From: Ardenticatenales bacterium
GTDB taxonomy: Bacteria; Chloroflexota; Anaerolineae; Promineifilales; Promineifilaceae
Direction of reading: 5' to 3'
Assembly: GCA_020634575.1 (NCBI GenBank)
Contig: JACKBM010000017.1
Span: 41,568-105,567 of the forward strand
DNA: 64,000 bases
In this document: one piece after another, positions 45,341 to 54,149 of the stretch
Numbering within the stretch: the stretch's first letter is position 1
Layout: every line of letters begins with the position of its first letter
Made by a program: the position numbers and the translations under genes
Notes under the pieces: model-generated
The model's database searches: none
What the model saw: only the letters and a program-made list of their open reading frames with translations
What the model was told of the DNA's origin: nothing

Positions 45341-46063
45341 CTAGAAAAAGATGAAATAGAGAATGACCAGGATGATCAGGACGACGGCGCCGATCAGGAT
45401 GGGACGGTATTGGGCCGGGATCAACTCGCCGGCCACATCCTTGGCCACGCGGGCGGCCATTTCAGCCTGGGTTGGTGGTGTGTAGGTCGGCATTTCCGGC
45501 TTCGGCGCGACTGGAGCGGCGACTTCGGCCGCTGCGACGCTACTTTCTTCTGCTGCCTCGGCTGCTTCAGCGGCTTCGGCTACGTCAGCCGTCTCGGCGG
45601 CCTGGGTCGCCTGGGCGCTGGCAGCCTGGAACTTGACGTATTCGTTCAGGGCCTCCAGGCTCTGCCGGATGATCGCCTTGGCCGACGTATCCATCAGCCG
45701 CTGGCCAACGCTGGCGATGCGGCCACCGACCTGGGCTGTGCCTTCATAGGCCATATGTGTTTGCTCACCCTGCTCTGTCAGCTTCAAGCCACCCGTTGCT
45801 TTGACAAAGCCCGGCGCCCCTTTGCCGTCGACAGCGATGTTATAGCTCTCCGGCTCGACGATATCGGACAGCTGGATGTCGCCCTTAAATTTGCCCTGAA
45901 CCGGGCCGACCTTGATCTTCAGGCTGCCGGTGTACTGGTTCTCACCGACTTCACTGAAATCCTCACCACCGGGCATCACCTGGGCCAGCACGTCGATATC
46001 GCGCAACGCGTTCCAAACAATGTCTCTAGGTGCATCAAATGTATATTCACCTTGTACGTCCAT
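45341..46063 (-). CDS. coxG: CoxG: SRPBCC-domain protein with C-terminal membrane anchor
   Basis: Residues 1-150 are a START/SRPBCC-fold CoxG domain (GEYTFDAPRDIVWNAL, VMPGGEDFSEVGENQY), which in CO oxidisers links CO dehydrogenase to the membrane quinone pool. An Ala/Glu-rich flexible linker (about 155-200) leads to a Pro-rich stretch and a final transmembrane helix of about 20 residues ending in LYFIFF at the C terminus. The tail anchor fits recruitment of the soluble enzyme to the membrane. GAAGGAGG precedes the start. Confidence 0.92.
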   Translation of the reverse strand: MDVQGEYTFDAPRDIVWNALRDIDVLAQVMPGGEDFSEVGENQYTGSLKIKVGPVQGKFKGDIQLSDIVEPESYNIAVDGKGAPGFVKATGGLKLTEQGEQTHMAYEGTAQVGGRIASVGQRLMDTSAKAIIRQSLEALNEYVKFQAASAQATQAAETADVAEAAEAAEAAEESSVAAAEVAAPVAPKPEMPTYTPPTQAEMAARVAKDVAGELIPAQYRPILIGAVVLIILVILYFIFF

Positions 46064-46078
46064 TAAGAACCTCCTTCA

Positions 46079-47296
46079 TCAACCTGTTGTGTTGTGTACG
46101 TGTTCGTTTCTTGCAGCCAGTCTGCGGTTGGTGGACCGGCCGGTGCCTAACCGCCCGATATGATCCGCCAGCTCCGTCAAACTCTGCAAATTGTGGCAGG
46201 GCAGAAAATCGTCGATGTACGGCAACGCCGCCGCCATGCCCTCCACCAGGGGCTGGTAGCCCGGCGCCCCCAGGAGCGGGTTGAGCCAGATCAGCCGGTG
46301 ACAGCGATGCTGCAAATAGCGCATCTCCTGCCGTAGGCCGGTCACATCACCCCGCTCCCAGCCATCACTGACGATGATGACCAGCGCGCCCCGGCGCAGC
46401 ACGCGCCGGCTCCAGGCCCGGTTGAACTGGCGCAGGCTTTCGCCAATACGCGTTCCGCCCGACCAATCGTACACCGACCGGGCTGCTTCATGCACGGCTC
46501 GGTCGATATTCTTATATTTCAGATGGGGTGTCACCCGGGTCAACCGGGTGCCAAACAAAAATGCCTCGACCTGGTCCAGGCTCTGCTCAACGCTGTAAAA
46601 AAACTGCAACAGCAGCCGGGCATATTTCTCCATCGAACCGCTGATATCGGCCAGCAACACAACGGGCCGCTGCTTGACTTTGCGGCTTTGCCAATGAAAG
46701 CGGGGCGGCAGCTGGCCATATTGGCCTACCCCCCGCAACATCCGGCGCAGATGAAGCTGTGTCCCTTTGCGCTCCGGCACCCAGCGCCGCGACCGGCGCA
46801 GACTCACCTGCCAGCGCATCTCCTGAATCAGCCGTTTGATGTTCGCCAGCTCTTCGGGCGTCATCATGGCAAATGATTTGCGCCGCATCAGTTCCAGATC
46901 AGAATAGGTGGCGGCTCGCTCCGGCAAATCCAGCTCCCGATCCGATGGCTGGGCCTTCTGGGCCATCAGGCCAACGATGTCATACCGCTTTTCCCGCGGC
47001 CGCTTGTGACGCGGCGCGATCGGCATTGGCTGGCCTTTGCCGGCAAACAAGCCCAACTGCTTGTGCCAGAACTGGTTAAATATGACGTTAAACAGGACCA
47101 GGTGCTCCTGCCGAGTGACCAAAAACGATCGCGCTGTGTGATAAAACTGCTCGCGGTCACCAATATCAACATGCGTCAGCCCTTCAACAAAATTCTGGCT
47201 CTGAACCGGTGAGACCGGCAAGCCCGCCAACCGCAGCGCCCGGCCAAACAGCAGCGCATTCTCCAGGATCTGGTCGGGAACGACGGCCGTCGTCAT
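46079..47296 (-). CDS. coxE: CoxE: VWA-domain maturation protein
   Basis: A 405-residue VWA CoxE-family protein with an N-terminal helical region (LVTRQEHLVLFNVIFNQFW) and a C-terminal von Willebrand A domain with MIDAS motif DISGSMEKYA. It works with the MoxR ATPase CoxD in cofactor maturation of CO dehydrogenase. It overlaps the coxD stop by 4 bp. A close paralogue lies at 52669-53889. Confidence 0.93.
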   Translation of the reverse strand: MTTAVVPDQILENALLFGRALRLAGLPVSPVQSQNFVEGLTHVDIGDREQFYHTARSFLVTRQEHLVLFNVIFNQFWHKQLGLFAGKGQPMPIAPRHKRPREKRYDIVGLMAQKAQPSDRELDLPERAATYSDLELMRRKSFAMMTPEELANIKRLIQEMRWQVSLRRSRRWVPERKGTQLHLRRMLRGVGQYGQLPPRFHWQSRKVKQRPVVLLADISGSMEKYARLLLQFFYSVEQSLDQVEAFLFGTRLTRVTPHLKYKNIDRAVHEAARSVYDWSGGTRIGESLRQFNRAWSRRVLRRGALVIIVSDGWERGDVTGLRQEMRYLQHRCHRLIWLNPLLGAPGYQPLVEGMAAALPYIDDFLPCHNLQSLTELADHIGRLGTGRSTNRRLAARNEHVHNTTG

Positions 47297-48189
47297 CGCG
47301 CCAGCTCCTCACTTTGGGCCAGCAGCTGGTCCAGGCGTTCGCCGCGCAGCTTGTCGACATCGTCCTGGTATTTCAATATCAGCCCCAACGAGGCGCGAAT
47401 AGTCGCCACATCCAGCCTGGCCGTGCCCAGATGCGTCAGCGCCTCGGCCCAATCGATTGTTTCCGCCACGCCGGGCAGCTTATACAGCTCCTCGTTGCGC
47501 AGGATCTGGACAAACGCCACGACCTGTGCCGCCAGGCCGGCGGCAATGCCCGGCACCTTTAGCTGCACAATGGCCAGCTCTTTCTCCCGGTCCGGGTAAT
47601 CAATCCATTGGTAGACACAGCGCCGTTTCAGGGCGTCGTGGATTTCGCGGGTGCGGTTGGAGGTGATGATAACAATCGGGCGGTGCACAGCCTGGATGGT
47701 GCCAATCTCGGGAATCGTGATCTGGAAGTCCGAGAGCAGTTCCAGCAGGAAGCTCTCAAATTCCTCATCCGCGCGATCCAGTTCGTCAATGAGCAGGACG
47801 GGTGCACCAGCCTGGCTCTGGCTGATCGCCTCGAGAAGCGGCCGGCGCAATAGAAAGCGCTCGGAAAAAATGTCGTCGCTCAGCTCACCACCGCCGCGCG
47901 CCTGCAGCTCGAGAAGCTGGCGGGGGTAATTCCACTCGTAGACGGCCTGGTTGATGTCCAGCCCTTCATAACATTGCAGGCGAATCAAAGGGGTTTGAAA
48001 AGCGCGGCTCAGCACTTTGGCGATTTCGGTCTTGCCCACCCCCGGCTCCCCTTCCAGGAAGATCGCCTTGCCCATCTTCAGAGCCAGGAACAGGCTGGTC
48101 GCCAGGCCAACGTCGGCCATGTAATCATTTGCCGCCAGCAGCTCGATCATGGCGGGCACAGAATCAGGGACAGGGGATTTGTGGGTCAA
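47293..48189 (-). CDS. coxD: CoxD: MoxR-family AAA+ ATPase
   Basis: A 298-residue MoxR AAA+ ATPase. Walker A GEPGVGKTE at residues 47-55, Walker B VLLIDELDRADEE, sensor IITSNRTREIHDALKRRC. In Oligotropha CoxD unfolds apo-CoxL to let the S and Cu be inserted at the Mo site. First gene of the form I operon. A paralogue with a near-identical Walker A and CYEGLD(I/V) block is at 51779-52666. Confidence 0.92.
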   Translation of the reverse strand: MTHKSPVPDSVPAMIELLAANDYMADVGLATSLFLALKMGKAIFLEGEPGVGKTEIAKVLSRAFQTPLIRLQCYEGLDINQAVYEWNYPRQLLELQARGGGELSDDIFSERFLLRRPLLEAISQSQAGAPVLLIDELDRADEEFESFLLELLSDFQITIPEIGTIQAVHRPIVIITSNRTREIHDALKRRCVYQWIDYPDREKELAIVQLKVPGIAAGLAAQVVAFVQILRNEELYKLPGVAETIDWAEALTHLGTARLDVATIRASLGLILKYQDDVDKLRGERLDQLLAQSEELAR

Positions 48190-48340
48190 CGTGCTGGTGC
48201 CTCAGCGAGCGGCGCTGGTCTGAAGGTTGCCGTCGGTCAAGCGCCGCTGATTATTTACGTTCTAACGTACAAGGCTATCGTGGCCGCGCCAAATTTCCAA
48301 GAACTAAAGGGCCATTCTCATGGTCCAAACGGACCAAAAA

Positions 48341-48982
48341 CTAGACGATGCCCTGGCGAACCGCTTCGGCTGCCGCCTGGGCCCGGGTTGTCACGGCCAT
48401 TTTCTGGAAGATCTGGCGTAATTTTCGTTTGACACTGGTGGAGCTGAGATAGAGGACACCGGCGATGTCGGCGTTGCTGGCGCCGTCACAAAGGAGGCGC
48501 AGGATCAATTTCTCGTCGGCATCCAGGTCGAGGGCGGGGGTTTCAACCGGCCGGTTCGCCAGCAACTGCCGCACCACCACATCAGTCACCTGCGGGCTCA
48601 GAATTCGCTCCCCCTGCCGGGCCGCCCGGATCGCCTTAACCAGCATCTCATCTGACGCACTTTTGAGCACATAGCCCAACGCCCCGGCTTTCAGCGCCTG
48701 CACCACATACTCATCGTCATCAAACGAGGTCAACATGATCACAGTCGCCTCCGGCTCAATCTGCCGGATCTGGGCTAACAGGTCCAGCCCCGTAATGCCG
48801 GGCATACGAATATCCAACAGCGTGATATCCGGTCGCTGCTCGCGGAACATCATCAGCGCGGTAACGCCATCAGCCGCTTCGCCAACAATCGCAAACTCGG
48901 GATAGTTCGACAACAGGCTGCTGATCCCTTCACGCACGATAGGATGGTCGTCTACGACCAGAATGCGCGCCGGTTCACTCAT
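48341..48982 (-). CDS. NarL/FixJ-type response regulator
   Basis: A 213-residue regulator with a receiver domain (Asp57 in ITLLDIRMPGITGLD, Lys in GYVLKSASDE) and a C-terminal LuxR-type helix-turn-helix at about 150-210 (LLCDGASNADIAGVLYLSSTS). It overlaps the histidine kinase by 4 bp. About 150 bp of gap separates its stop from the coxD start on the same strand, so it could read into the form I operon, which makes regulation of cox genes likely. Confidence 0.93.
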   Translation of the reverse strand: MSEPARILVVDDHPIVREGISSLLSNYPEFAIVGEAADGVTALMMFREQRPDITLLDIRMPGITGLDLLAQIRQIEPEATVIMLTSFDDDEYVVQALKAGALGYVLKSASDEMLVKAIRAARQGERILSPQVTDVVVRQLLANRPVETPALDLDADEKLILRLLCDGASNADIAGVLYLSSTSVKRKLRQIFQKMAVTTRAQAAAEAVRQGIV

Positions 48983-50277
48983 GAGGCCCCCTCACGTTCC
49001 AGCGGCACCAGGAGTTCGACCCGAGTGCCCTGGCCCAATCGGGAATGGATGGTGAGCTGGCCGCCCATACTCTCGGCCCGCTCGCGCATACCGAGCAACC
49101 CCAAACTCTCCTGCCCCGGCCGCGATTCCGCTGCCATATCGAAGCCACAACCTTCATCCAGGACCGTCACCTTCAGCATCTGTGGGGCAAAAGCCAGGAT
49201 CACCCGGGCGCTATCGGTCTCGGCATGGGCGCTCACATTTTGCAGCGCCTCCTGCACCAGCCGATAGCAGCCAATCTCCAGCCGGGCCGGCAGCCGTCGC
49301 TCCTGCCCCAGCACCGACAAGGTGCAGTCGATCTGGCTGAACTCAGCATAACGCTCGATGTAGCGGCGCAAAGCCGGCGCCAGCCCCAGAGCATCCAGCG
49401 ACGGTGGCCGCAGGTCGTGGATCACCCGCTTGATCTCCTTTTCCGCCTGGTGCAGGACCCGGCCCACTTTCTCGAGGGATGCTTCCGCCCGGGCGAGTTC
49501 CGCCACTCCCAATCGCTTCTGGGCCGATTTGAGCTCCAGCATCGCGCCGACCAGCAGTTGGGTGGCTGAGTCATGCATATCCTGGGCGATACGCTGCCGC
49601 TCCCGCTCCTGCACGTCAACCGTCTCTGAAAGCAGCTGTTGGAGCTGGGCCGCTTTCTGGGCCAATGCTTCCTTGGCCGCCTCCAGCTCCCGAGTCCGGC
49701 TGGCGACCGTCACTTCCAGCGCCTCATTGACCCGGGTCAGCTCGGCAAACAGCTGCACATTGCGAATGACGATGGCCACCTGCGCGGCGTAGGTCATGAG
49801 CAACTGCTCTTCGGCATCCGAGTACGGCTCCGGCCGGTTGGCCACCCCGATCATCCCGATAGGCTTATTGCGCAGGCGCAGCGGCACACCCAGAAAGGTG
49901 CGCACGGGCGGGTGCCCGGCCGGCTGACCCACCCGCAGCGGATCCACCATAGCATCATCGGAGCGGACCGGCCGGTTCTCAATCACCGAGCGGGCAAAAA
50001 TGTTGAAGCGCATCGGGATCAGATGGTGATTGGCCCAGAACTCGTCCGTCGCCCGAAAACCATTGATCGCCACCACGTCCAGCGAGCCGGACGCCGGGTC
50101 ACTCAGCCCAACAAAGCCAAACTGGGATTCCGTCAAATCCAGGCAATGCTGCAGCGCCGTATTCAGCACCGACTCCTCGCTGCGCAAAGCCGACAACTCC
50201 ACCGCCAGGTGGTAAAGTGCCTCTAGCCGGGCTGAGTTTTGCGATTGGGCAGAGTGGAGCTGTGAATCCAGGGTCAT
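48979..50277 (-). CDS. GAF-domain sensor histidine kinase (HisKA_3)
   Basis: A 432-residue cytoplasmic kinase with a GAF domain at about 20-180, a coiled coil at 180-225, and a HisKA_3 dimerisation helix with His235 in RQRIAQDMHDSATQL. The HATPase domain has LDEGCGFD and LGLLGMRERAESMGGQL. ATG 50277 is preferred to in-frame starts upstream, which run into the repeat region. The GAF domain may sense a gas, redox state or small ligand; the position next to the cox operon makes CO or redox sensing an attractive guess. Confidence 0.88.
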   Translation of the reverse strand: MTLDSQLHSAQSQNSARLEALYHLAVELSALRSEESVLNTALQHCLDLTESQFGFVGLSDPASGSLDVVAINGFRATDEFWANHHLIPMRFNIFARSVIENRPVRSDDAMVDPLRVGQPAGHPPVRTFLGVPLRLRNKPIGMIGVANRPEPYSDAEEQLLMTYAAQVAIVIRNVQLFAELTRVNEALEVTVASRTRELEAAKEALAQKAAQLQQLLSETVDVQERERQRIAQDMHDSATQLLVGAMLELKSAQKRLGVAELARAEASLEKVGRVLHQAEKEIKRVIHDLRPPSLDALGLAPALRRYIERYAEFSQIDCTLSVLGQERRLPARLEIGCYRLVQEALQNVSAHAETDSARVILAFAPQMLKVTVLDEGCGFDMAAESRPGQESLGLLGMRERAESMGGQLTIHSRLGQGTRVELLVPLEREGAS

Positions 50278-50589
50278 GGGCCACCTTATGGCGTCGTGCG
50301 CGCCTGACACTATCGTGCCACAATTAAGCGCGAATACCAAGAGGCCTACCTCAACGCCGGGGCGCAACCCGTTGGGTCGTCTTCTCCCGACGGGTTGCCG
50401 CCCCGGCAGCGCGCCCGCAGGGCGCCGTCAGTGGTGTGTTGCCAGTCGAAAGGGGGCGCGCAAGCGCGCCGTCGGGGCGGGCGGCAACCCTACAGGAGAA
50501 TGCCTACCTGTCGGGTTGCGCCCGCCCCGACCCTGCACAATTGCGCTCTACTGGAGCAGATGCGCAACACGGGGTATAGTTGATCCAGG
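50278..50589. repeat. GC-rich palindromic repeat region between divergent genes
   Basis: A 312-bp gap between the kinase gene (minus) and the molybdopterin-binding gene (plus). From 50360 to 50530 it holds several inverted copies of CAACCCG/CGGGTTG and GCCCCGAC/GTCGGGGC words, including CCCGACGGGTTG, also found at 30437-30483. No gene or clean promoter is visible; the first 60 bp before 50343 may hold the kinase promoter. Confidence 0.7.
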
Positions 50590-51609
50590 ATGAAATTTGG
50601 ACCTGTCCCTCTCAACGACGCCACGGGCAAAATCCTGGGCCATAACATCGCCGGGCCGGACGGCCGGCGGGCGCTGCGCAAGGGCAAGCCGCTGACACCG
50701 GCCGATATCGAGTTGCTGGCCGGGTTGGGCCGGGCGACGGTTTATGTCGCCGAGATGGAAGCGGGCGATGTGCGCGAGGACGAAGCGGCCCGGCAGATCG
50801 CGACCGTGGTAGCCGGCGACCATTTGCGCCAGTCGGGGGCGGCGACCGGCCGGTTAAATCTGTTCGCTGAATCGCTCGGCCTGCTGCGCGTCGACAGCGC
50901 CCGCCTGCGCGAACTCAACGCCCTGGAAGGGATCACCCTGGCCACACTGCCCCATAATCTGCCAGTCCGGCCCGGCAAAATGGTTGGCACCATCAAGATC
51001 CTGCCCTACGCCGTCCCGGGGCGGGTCCTGGAAGAGGTGGCGATGTTGGGCCAGCGCGGCCCGCTCCTCTGGCTGACCCCCCTGCCGGCCAAAAACGTCG
51101 CCCTGATCCTGTCCGGATCACCATCGGCCCGGGAACGCATTGAAAAAGGGTTCTACAACGCCCTACAGGCGCGCCTGGAACAGCTTGGCTCAACCATCAG
51201 CGCTACCCGTTTCATCCCCCTCGAGGATGAACAGGGCGAGCTGATGCTGGCCGAGACCATCGCCGCCACGATCGGTTCCGTCGATATGGTGGTCCTGGCG
51301 GGAGAAACGGCTATCATGGACCGGTACGACATCGCGCCGCGGGCCGTAGAGCGGGCCGGTGGACGGGTAACCTGTTTCGGGGCGCCGGTTGATCCGGGCA
51401 ATTTGCTGATGCTGGGCTATCTCGGCAGCAAACCGGTCCTGGGCGCGCCCGGCTGCATCCGCAGCCCCAAGGACAACATCGTCGACATCGTCTTGCCTCG
51501 CTTGCTGGCGGGCGACTACCTGACCAAACTGGATATTATCGACCTGGGCCACGGCGGCCTGCTCGAGGACGTCCCCGAGCGCCCCGCCCCCCGAAGTCGC
51601 CTTCAGTAG
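50590..51609 (+). CDS. Molybdopterin-binding protein (MoCF/MoeA-like)
   Basis: A 339-residue protein whose C-terminal half has the MoCF_biosynth/MogA fold (LILSGSPSARERIEKGFYNAL; VVLAGETAIMDRYDIAPRAV; GCIRSPKDNIVDIVLPRLLAG). The N-terminal part has GKILGHNIAGPDGRRALRKG, a MoeA-like LGHNI segment. Such proteins accompany CO dehydrogenase genes in many genomes, presumably handling the MPT-cytosine dinucleotide cofactor. No nucleotidyltransferase (MocA) is encoded in the window. Followed by a repeat and a second maturation set. Confidence 0.85.
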   Translation: MKFGPVPLNDATGKILGHNIAGPDGRRALRKGKPLTPADIELLAGLGRATVYVAEMEAGDVREDEAARQIATVVAGDHLRQSGAATGRLNLFAESLGLLRVDSARLRELNALEGITLATLPHNLPVRPGKMVGTIKILPYAVPGRVLEEVAMLGQRGPLLWLTPLPAKNVALILSGSPSARERIEKGFYNALQARLEQLGSTISATRFIPLEDEQGELMLAETIAATIGSVDMVVLAGETAIMDRYDIAPRAVERAGGRVTCFGAPVDPGNLLMLGYLGSKPVLGAPGCIRSPKDNIVDIVLPRLLAGDYLTKLDIIDLGHGGLLEDVPERPAPRSRLQ

Positions 51610-51640
51610 AGGTGGCGCTTGGCTGAGGAAGAAAGAGCTG

Positions 51641-51714
51641 CCACGGATTAGCACGGATTTGGCACGGATTCTTTTCTTTAAGAAAATCCGTGTTAAATCC
51701 GTGCTAATCCGTGG
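51641..51714. repeat. Inverted-repeat element of the CACGGATT family, second copy
   Basis: Left arm CCACGGATTAGCACGGATTT, then GGCACGGATT; right arm AAATCCGTG, AAATCCGTGC and TAATCCGTGG. The arms are almost perfect complements with a loop of about 15 bases. The matching element is at 41353-41453. Confidence 0.9.
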
Positions 51715-51778
51715 CCAAAATTCCGGAACTAATTTCCCGCAGGCTGTCTGCGGCTAACCAACGTGAAGAGGAAGAGCT

Positions 51779-52666
51779 TTGCAGTTTGAATCGATTGACC
51801 AATTACAGGACGCGCTGCGGGATCAGCTTTATATCGCTGAACGCAGCCTGGCAACCGCGATTTACCTGGCCCTGAAGCTGGGCCGGCCCCTCTTTTTGGA
51901 AGGGGAACCGGGCGTAGGCAAGACGGAAATCGCCAAAGTGTTGAGCAACCTGCTCGAGACCGACCTCATCCGCCTGCAATGTTACGAAGGGCTGGATGTC
52001 AGCCAGGCGGTCTATGAATGGAACTATTCGCGTCAGATCATGCAGATCCGTCTGCAGGAGGCGCGCGGTGAACGGCCGGATGAAGAGTCGTTGTTCACCG
52101 AGCGGTTCCTGCTGAAACGGCCGCTGCTACAGGCGGTTGAACAGAGCCGGACGAAGGCGCCGGTCCTGCTCATCGACGAGGTCGACCGCAGTGATGAGGA
52201 GTTTGAGGCATTTTTGCTGGAGCTGTTGTCGGACTTCCAGATCACCATTCCGGAGATTGGCACCGTGAGCGCGGTGCACCGGCCGGTCGTCATCCTCACC
52301 TCCAACCGGACGCGCGAGGTTCATGACGCTCTCAAGCGGCGCTGCCTCTATCACTGGATCGATTACCCGACCTTTGCCAAGGAGCTGGACATCGTCACCG
52401 CCAAAATTCCAGAGGCCCCAGCAGCGCTGGCAGAGCAGATCACCGGCTTTATTCAGGAGCTGCGCGAACAGGATCTGTACAAGATTCCCGGCGTGGCTGA
52501 AACCATCGACTGGACGACAGCGCTTGTCGCCCTCAACGCCCAGAAGCTGGACCCGGCCATCATCGAGGAAACCCTCGGCGTCATCCTCAAATACCAGGAC
52601 GACATCGAAAAGATCCAGGGCGAAACAACCCAGGCACTGCTCAACCGGGCCTCGGTCCGCAACTAA
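51779..52666 (+). CDS. Second MoxR-family AAA+ ATPase (CoxD paralogue)
   Basis: A 295-residue MoxR ATPase: Walker A EGEPGVGKTE at 41-50, Walker B LLIDEVDRSDEE, and LTSNRTREVHDALKRRC. It shares long blocks with the CoxD gene at 47293-48189 (for example EIAKVLS, LIRLQCYEGLD, QAVYEWNY). The start is taken as TTG 51779 after GAAGAGGAAGAG; no ATG fits better. The following VWA gene begins 3 bp after its stop. Confidence 0.9.
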   Translation: MQFESIDQLQDALRDQLYIAERSLATAIYLALKLGRPLFLEGEPGVGKTEIAKVLSNLLETDLIRLQCYEGLDVSQAVYEWNYSRQIMQIRLQEARGERPDEESLFTERFLLKRPLLQAVEQSRTKAPVLLIDEVDRSDEEFEAFLLELLSDFQITIPEIGTVSAVHRPVVILTSNRTREVHDALKRRCLYHWIDYPTFAKELDIVTAKIPEAPAALAEQITGFIQELREQDLYKIPGVAETIDWTTALVALNAQKLDPAIIEETLGVILKYQDDIEKIQGETTQALLNRASVRN

Positions 52667-52668
52667 CA

Positions 52669-53889
52669 ATGGCGACGCCGGGCGCATTTCTGCATAATCT
52701 CATCCTTTTTGGCCGCCTGCTGCGCGGGCTGGGACTGGACATCAGCCCCGGCCGGATGATCGACGTGGTCCAGGCGCTGCCGCTGATTGAGATCGGCCGG
52801 CGCGGGGATTTTAAGGCGACCGTCCGCTCCCTGCTGGTCCACGACCGGGCTGACATTGAGCTGTTCGACGCTGCCTTTGACCGCTTCTGGAAAAATCCCG
52901 CCCGCGAAGAGCTGGCCCGTGAGCTGGCCGAGCTGATGGAGTTCCGGCCGGAAGAGCCGGAAACGCTCCTCTCCCCGGCTCCACTGGAAGCCAGTGATGA
53001 CGACCAGGAGCCACCTGAAGAGGATGAGAACGAAGAAGTGCAGGAGATCATCGAGGTCACCCGCACCTACAGCGCCCGAGAGATCCTGCATACCAAGGAT
53101 TTCGGCGAGATGACGGCGCGTGAGCTGGCCCAGGTGCAGCGCTTTATGTCCGAACTGGTCTGGCAGCTGGGGCAGCGGCAAACGCGCCGCCTGCGCTCCG
53201 GCCCCGGCAAATTGCTTGACCTGCGCCGCATCATGCGCCAGAACATGCGCTATGACGGCGAAATTCTGGAATGGCCCAAAAGGGAAAAGAAAGAGAAACC
53301 GCGCCCATTGGTCATCCTGGCCGACATCAGCGGTTCGATGGAGCGGTACTCCCGGCTGCTGGTGTATTTCAGCTACAGCCTGGCCGCCAGCATGCAGCAG
53401 CATGTCGAGACCTTTGTTTTCAGCACCCGGCTAACCCGGATCACCCGCCAGCTGGAAGGCAAAGACCTCGACCAGATCCTGACCGAGGTCTCAACAGCCG
53501 TGCCTGACTGGTCTGGTGGCACCCGCATTGGCGATGCTATCAAGAAGTTCAATTTTGAATGGGGCCGGCGCGTCCTGGGGCGCGGCGCGGTGGTCTTGAT
53601 CATCAGCGACGGCTGGGACCGGGGCGATCCCGAGCTGCTGGGTCAGGAGATGGCCCGGTTGCAGCGCAACAGCCACCGTGTCATCTGGCTCAATCCGCTG
53701 CTCAGCTCCGAACGCTACGAGCCATTGACCCGCGGCCTCGTCGCCGCCCTGCCCTATGTCGACGATTTCTTGCCGGTCCACAACCTGGCCAGCCTTGAAG
53801 ATCTGGCCCAACATCTCCAGGTCCTGGACGACGCCGGCCCACGCCGTCGCCGCCGCCACAGATTAACTGGATCTGCGTTCATCAAATAG
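52669..53889 (+). CDS. Second VWA CoxE-family protein
   Basis: A 406-residue CoxE paralogue: N-terminal helical part, an acidic insert of Glu/Asp at about 100-125 (PEEDENEEVQEIIEV), and a VWA domain with MIDAS DISGSMERYS. C-terminal end LPVHNLASLEDLAQHL is conserved with CoxE at 46079. The acidic insert is absent from the first copy. Probably forms a chaperone pair with the ATPase just upstream. Confidence 0.92.
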   Translation: MATPGAFLHNLILFGRLLRGLGLDISPGRMIDVVQALPLIEIGRRGDFKATVRSLLVHDRADIELFDAAFDRFWKNPAREELARELAELMEFRPEEPETLLSPAPLEASDDDQEPPEEDENEEVQEIIEVTRTYSAREILHTKDFGEMTARELAQVQRFMSELVWQLGQRQTRRLRSGPGKLLDLRRIMRQNMRYDGEILEWPKREKKEKPRPLVILADISGSMERYSRLLVYFSYSLAASMQQHVETFVFSTRLTRITRQLEGKDLDQILTEVSTAVPDWSGGTRIGDAIKKFNFEWGRRVLGRGAVVLIISDGWDRGDPELLGQEMARLQRNSHRVIWLNPLLSSERYEPLTRGLVAALPYVDDFLPVHNLASLEDLAQHLQVLDDAGPRRRRRHRLTGSAFIK

Positions 53890-53973
53890 AATATTAACCT
53901 GCCTGTGCCACAGTTTTTGTTGTGCGCCGCAGGCAGCGGCACACGTTTATCGATTAATCTCTTAACTTCGCAA

Positions 53974-54116
53974 CGTCATTCCCGCGAACGCGGGAATCCA
54001 GTAGTTCATTGGGTAACACGCCACTTTCCGAGAAATACTTTTCATTGGCTATCGTCCTTCTCGATGCACACAGTGGATTCCCGCTGGAATTTACCCCCTT
54101 GGGGGCGGGAATGACG
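53974..54116. repeat. REP-like inverted repeat (CGTCATTCCCGC)
   Basis: Outer arms CGTCATTCCCGC (53974-53985) and GCGGGAATGACG (54105-54116) are perfect complements, with an inner pair CGCGGGAATCCA and TGGATTCCCG. This is the widespread CGTCATTCCCGCG-type element seen in many bacteria. It fills the gap between the VWA gene and the XdhC gene. Confidence 0.9.
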
Positions 54117-54149
54117 TCGCTAATAAACTGAATTCGCAGGGTTCCCAAC

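Noticed and set aside
48318..48338. Hairpin TGGTCC/GGACCA as terminator of the response regulator
   Set aside because: The stem is short and has no T-run in the direction of transcription.
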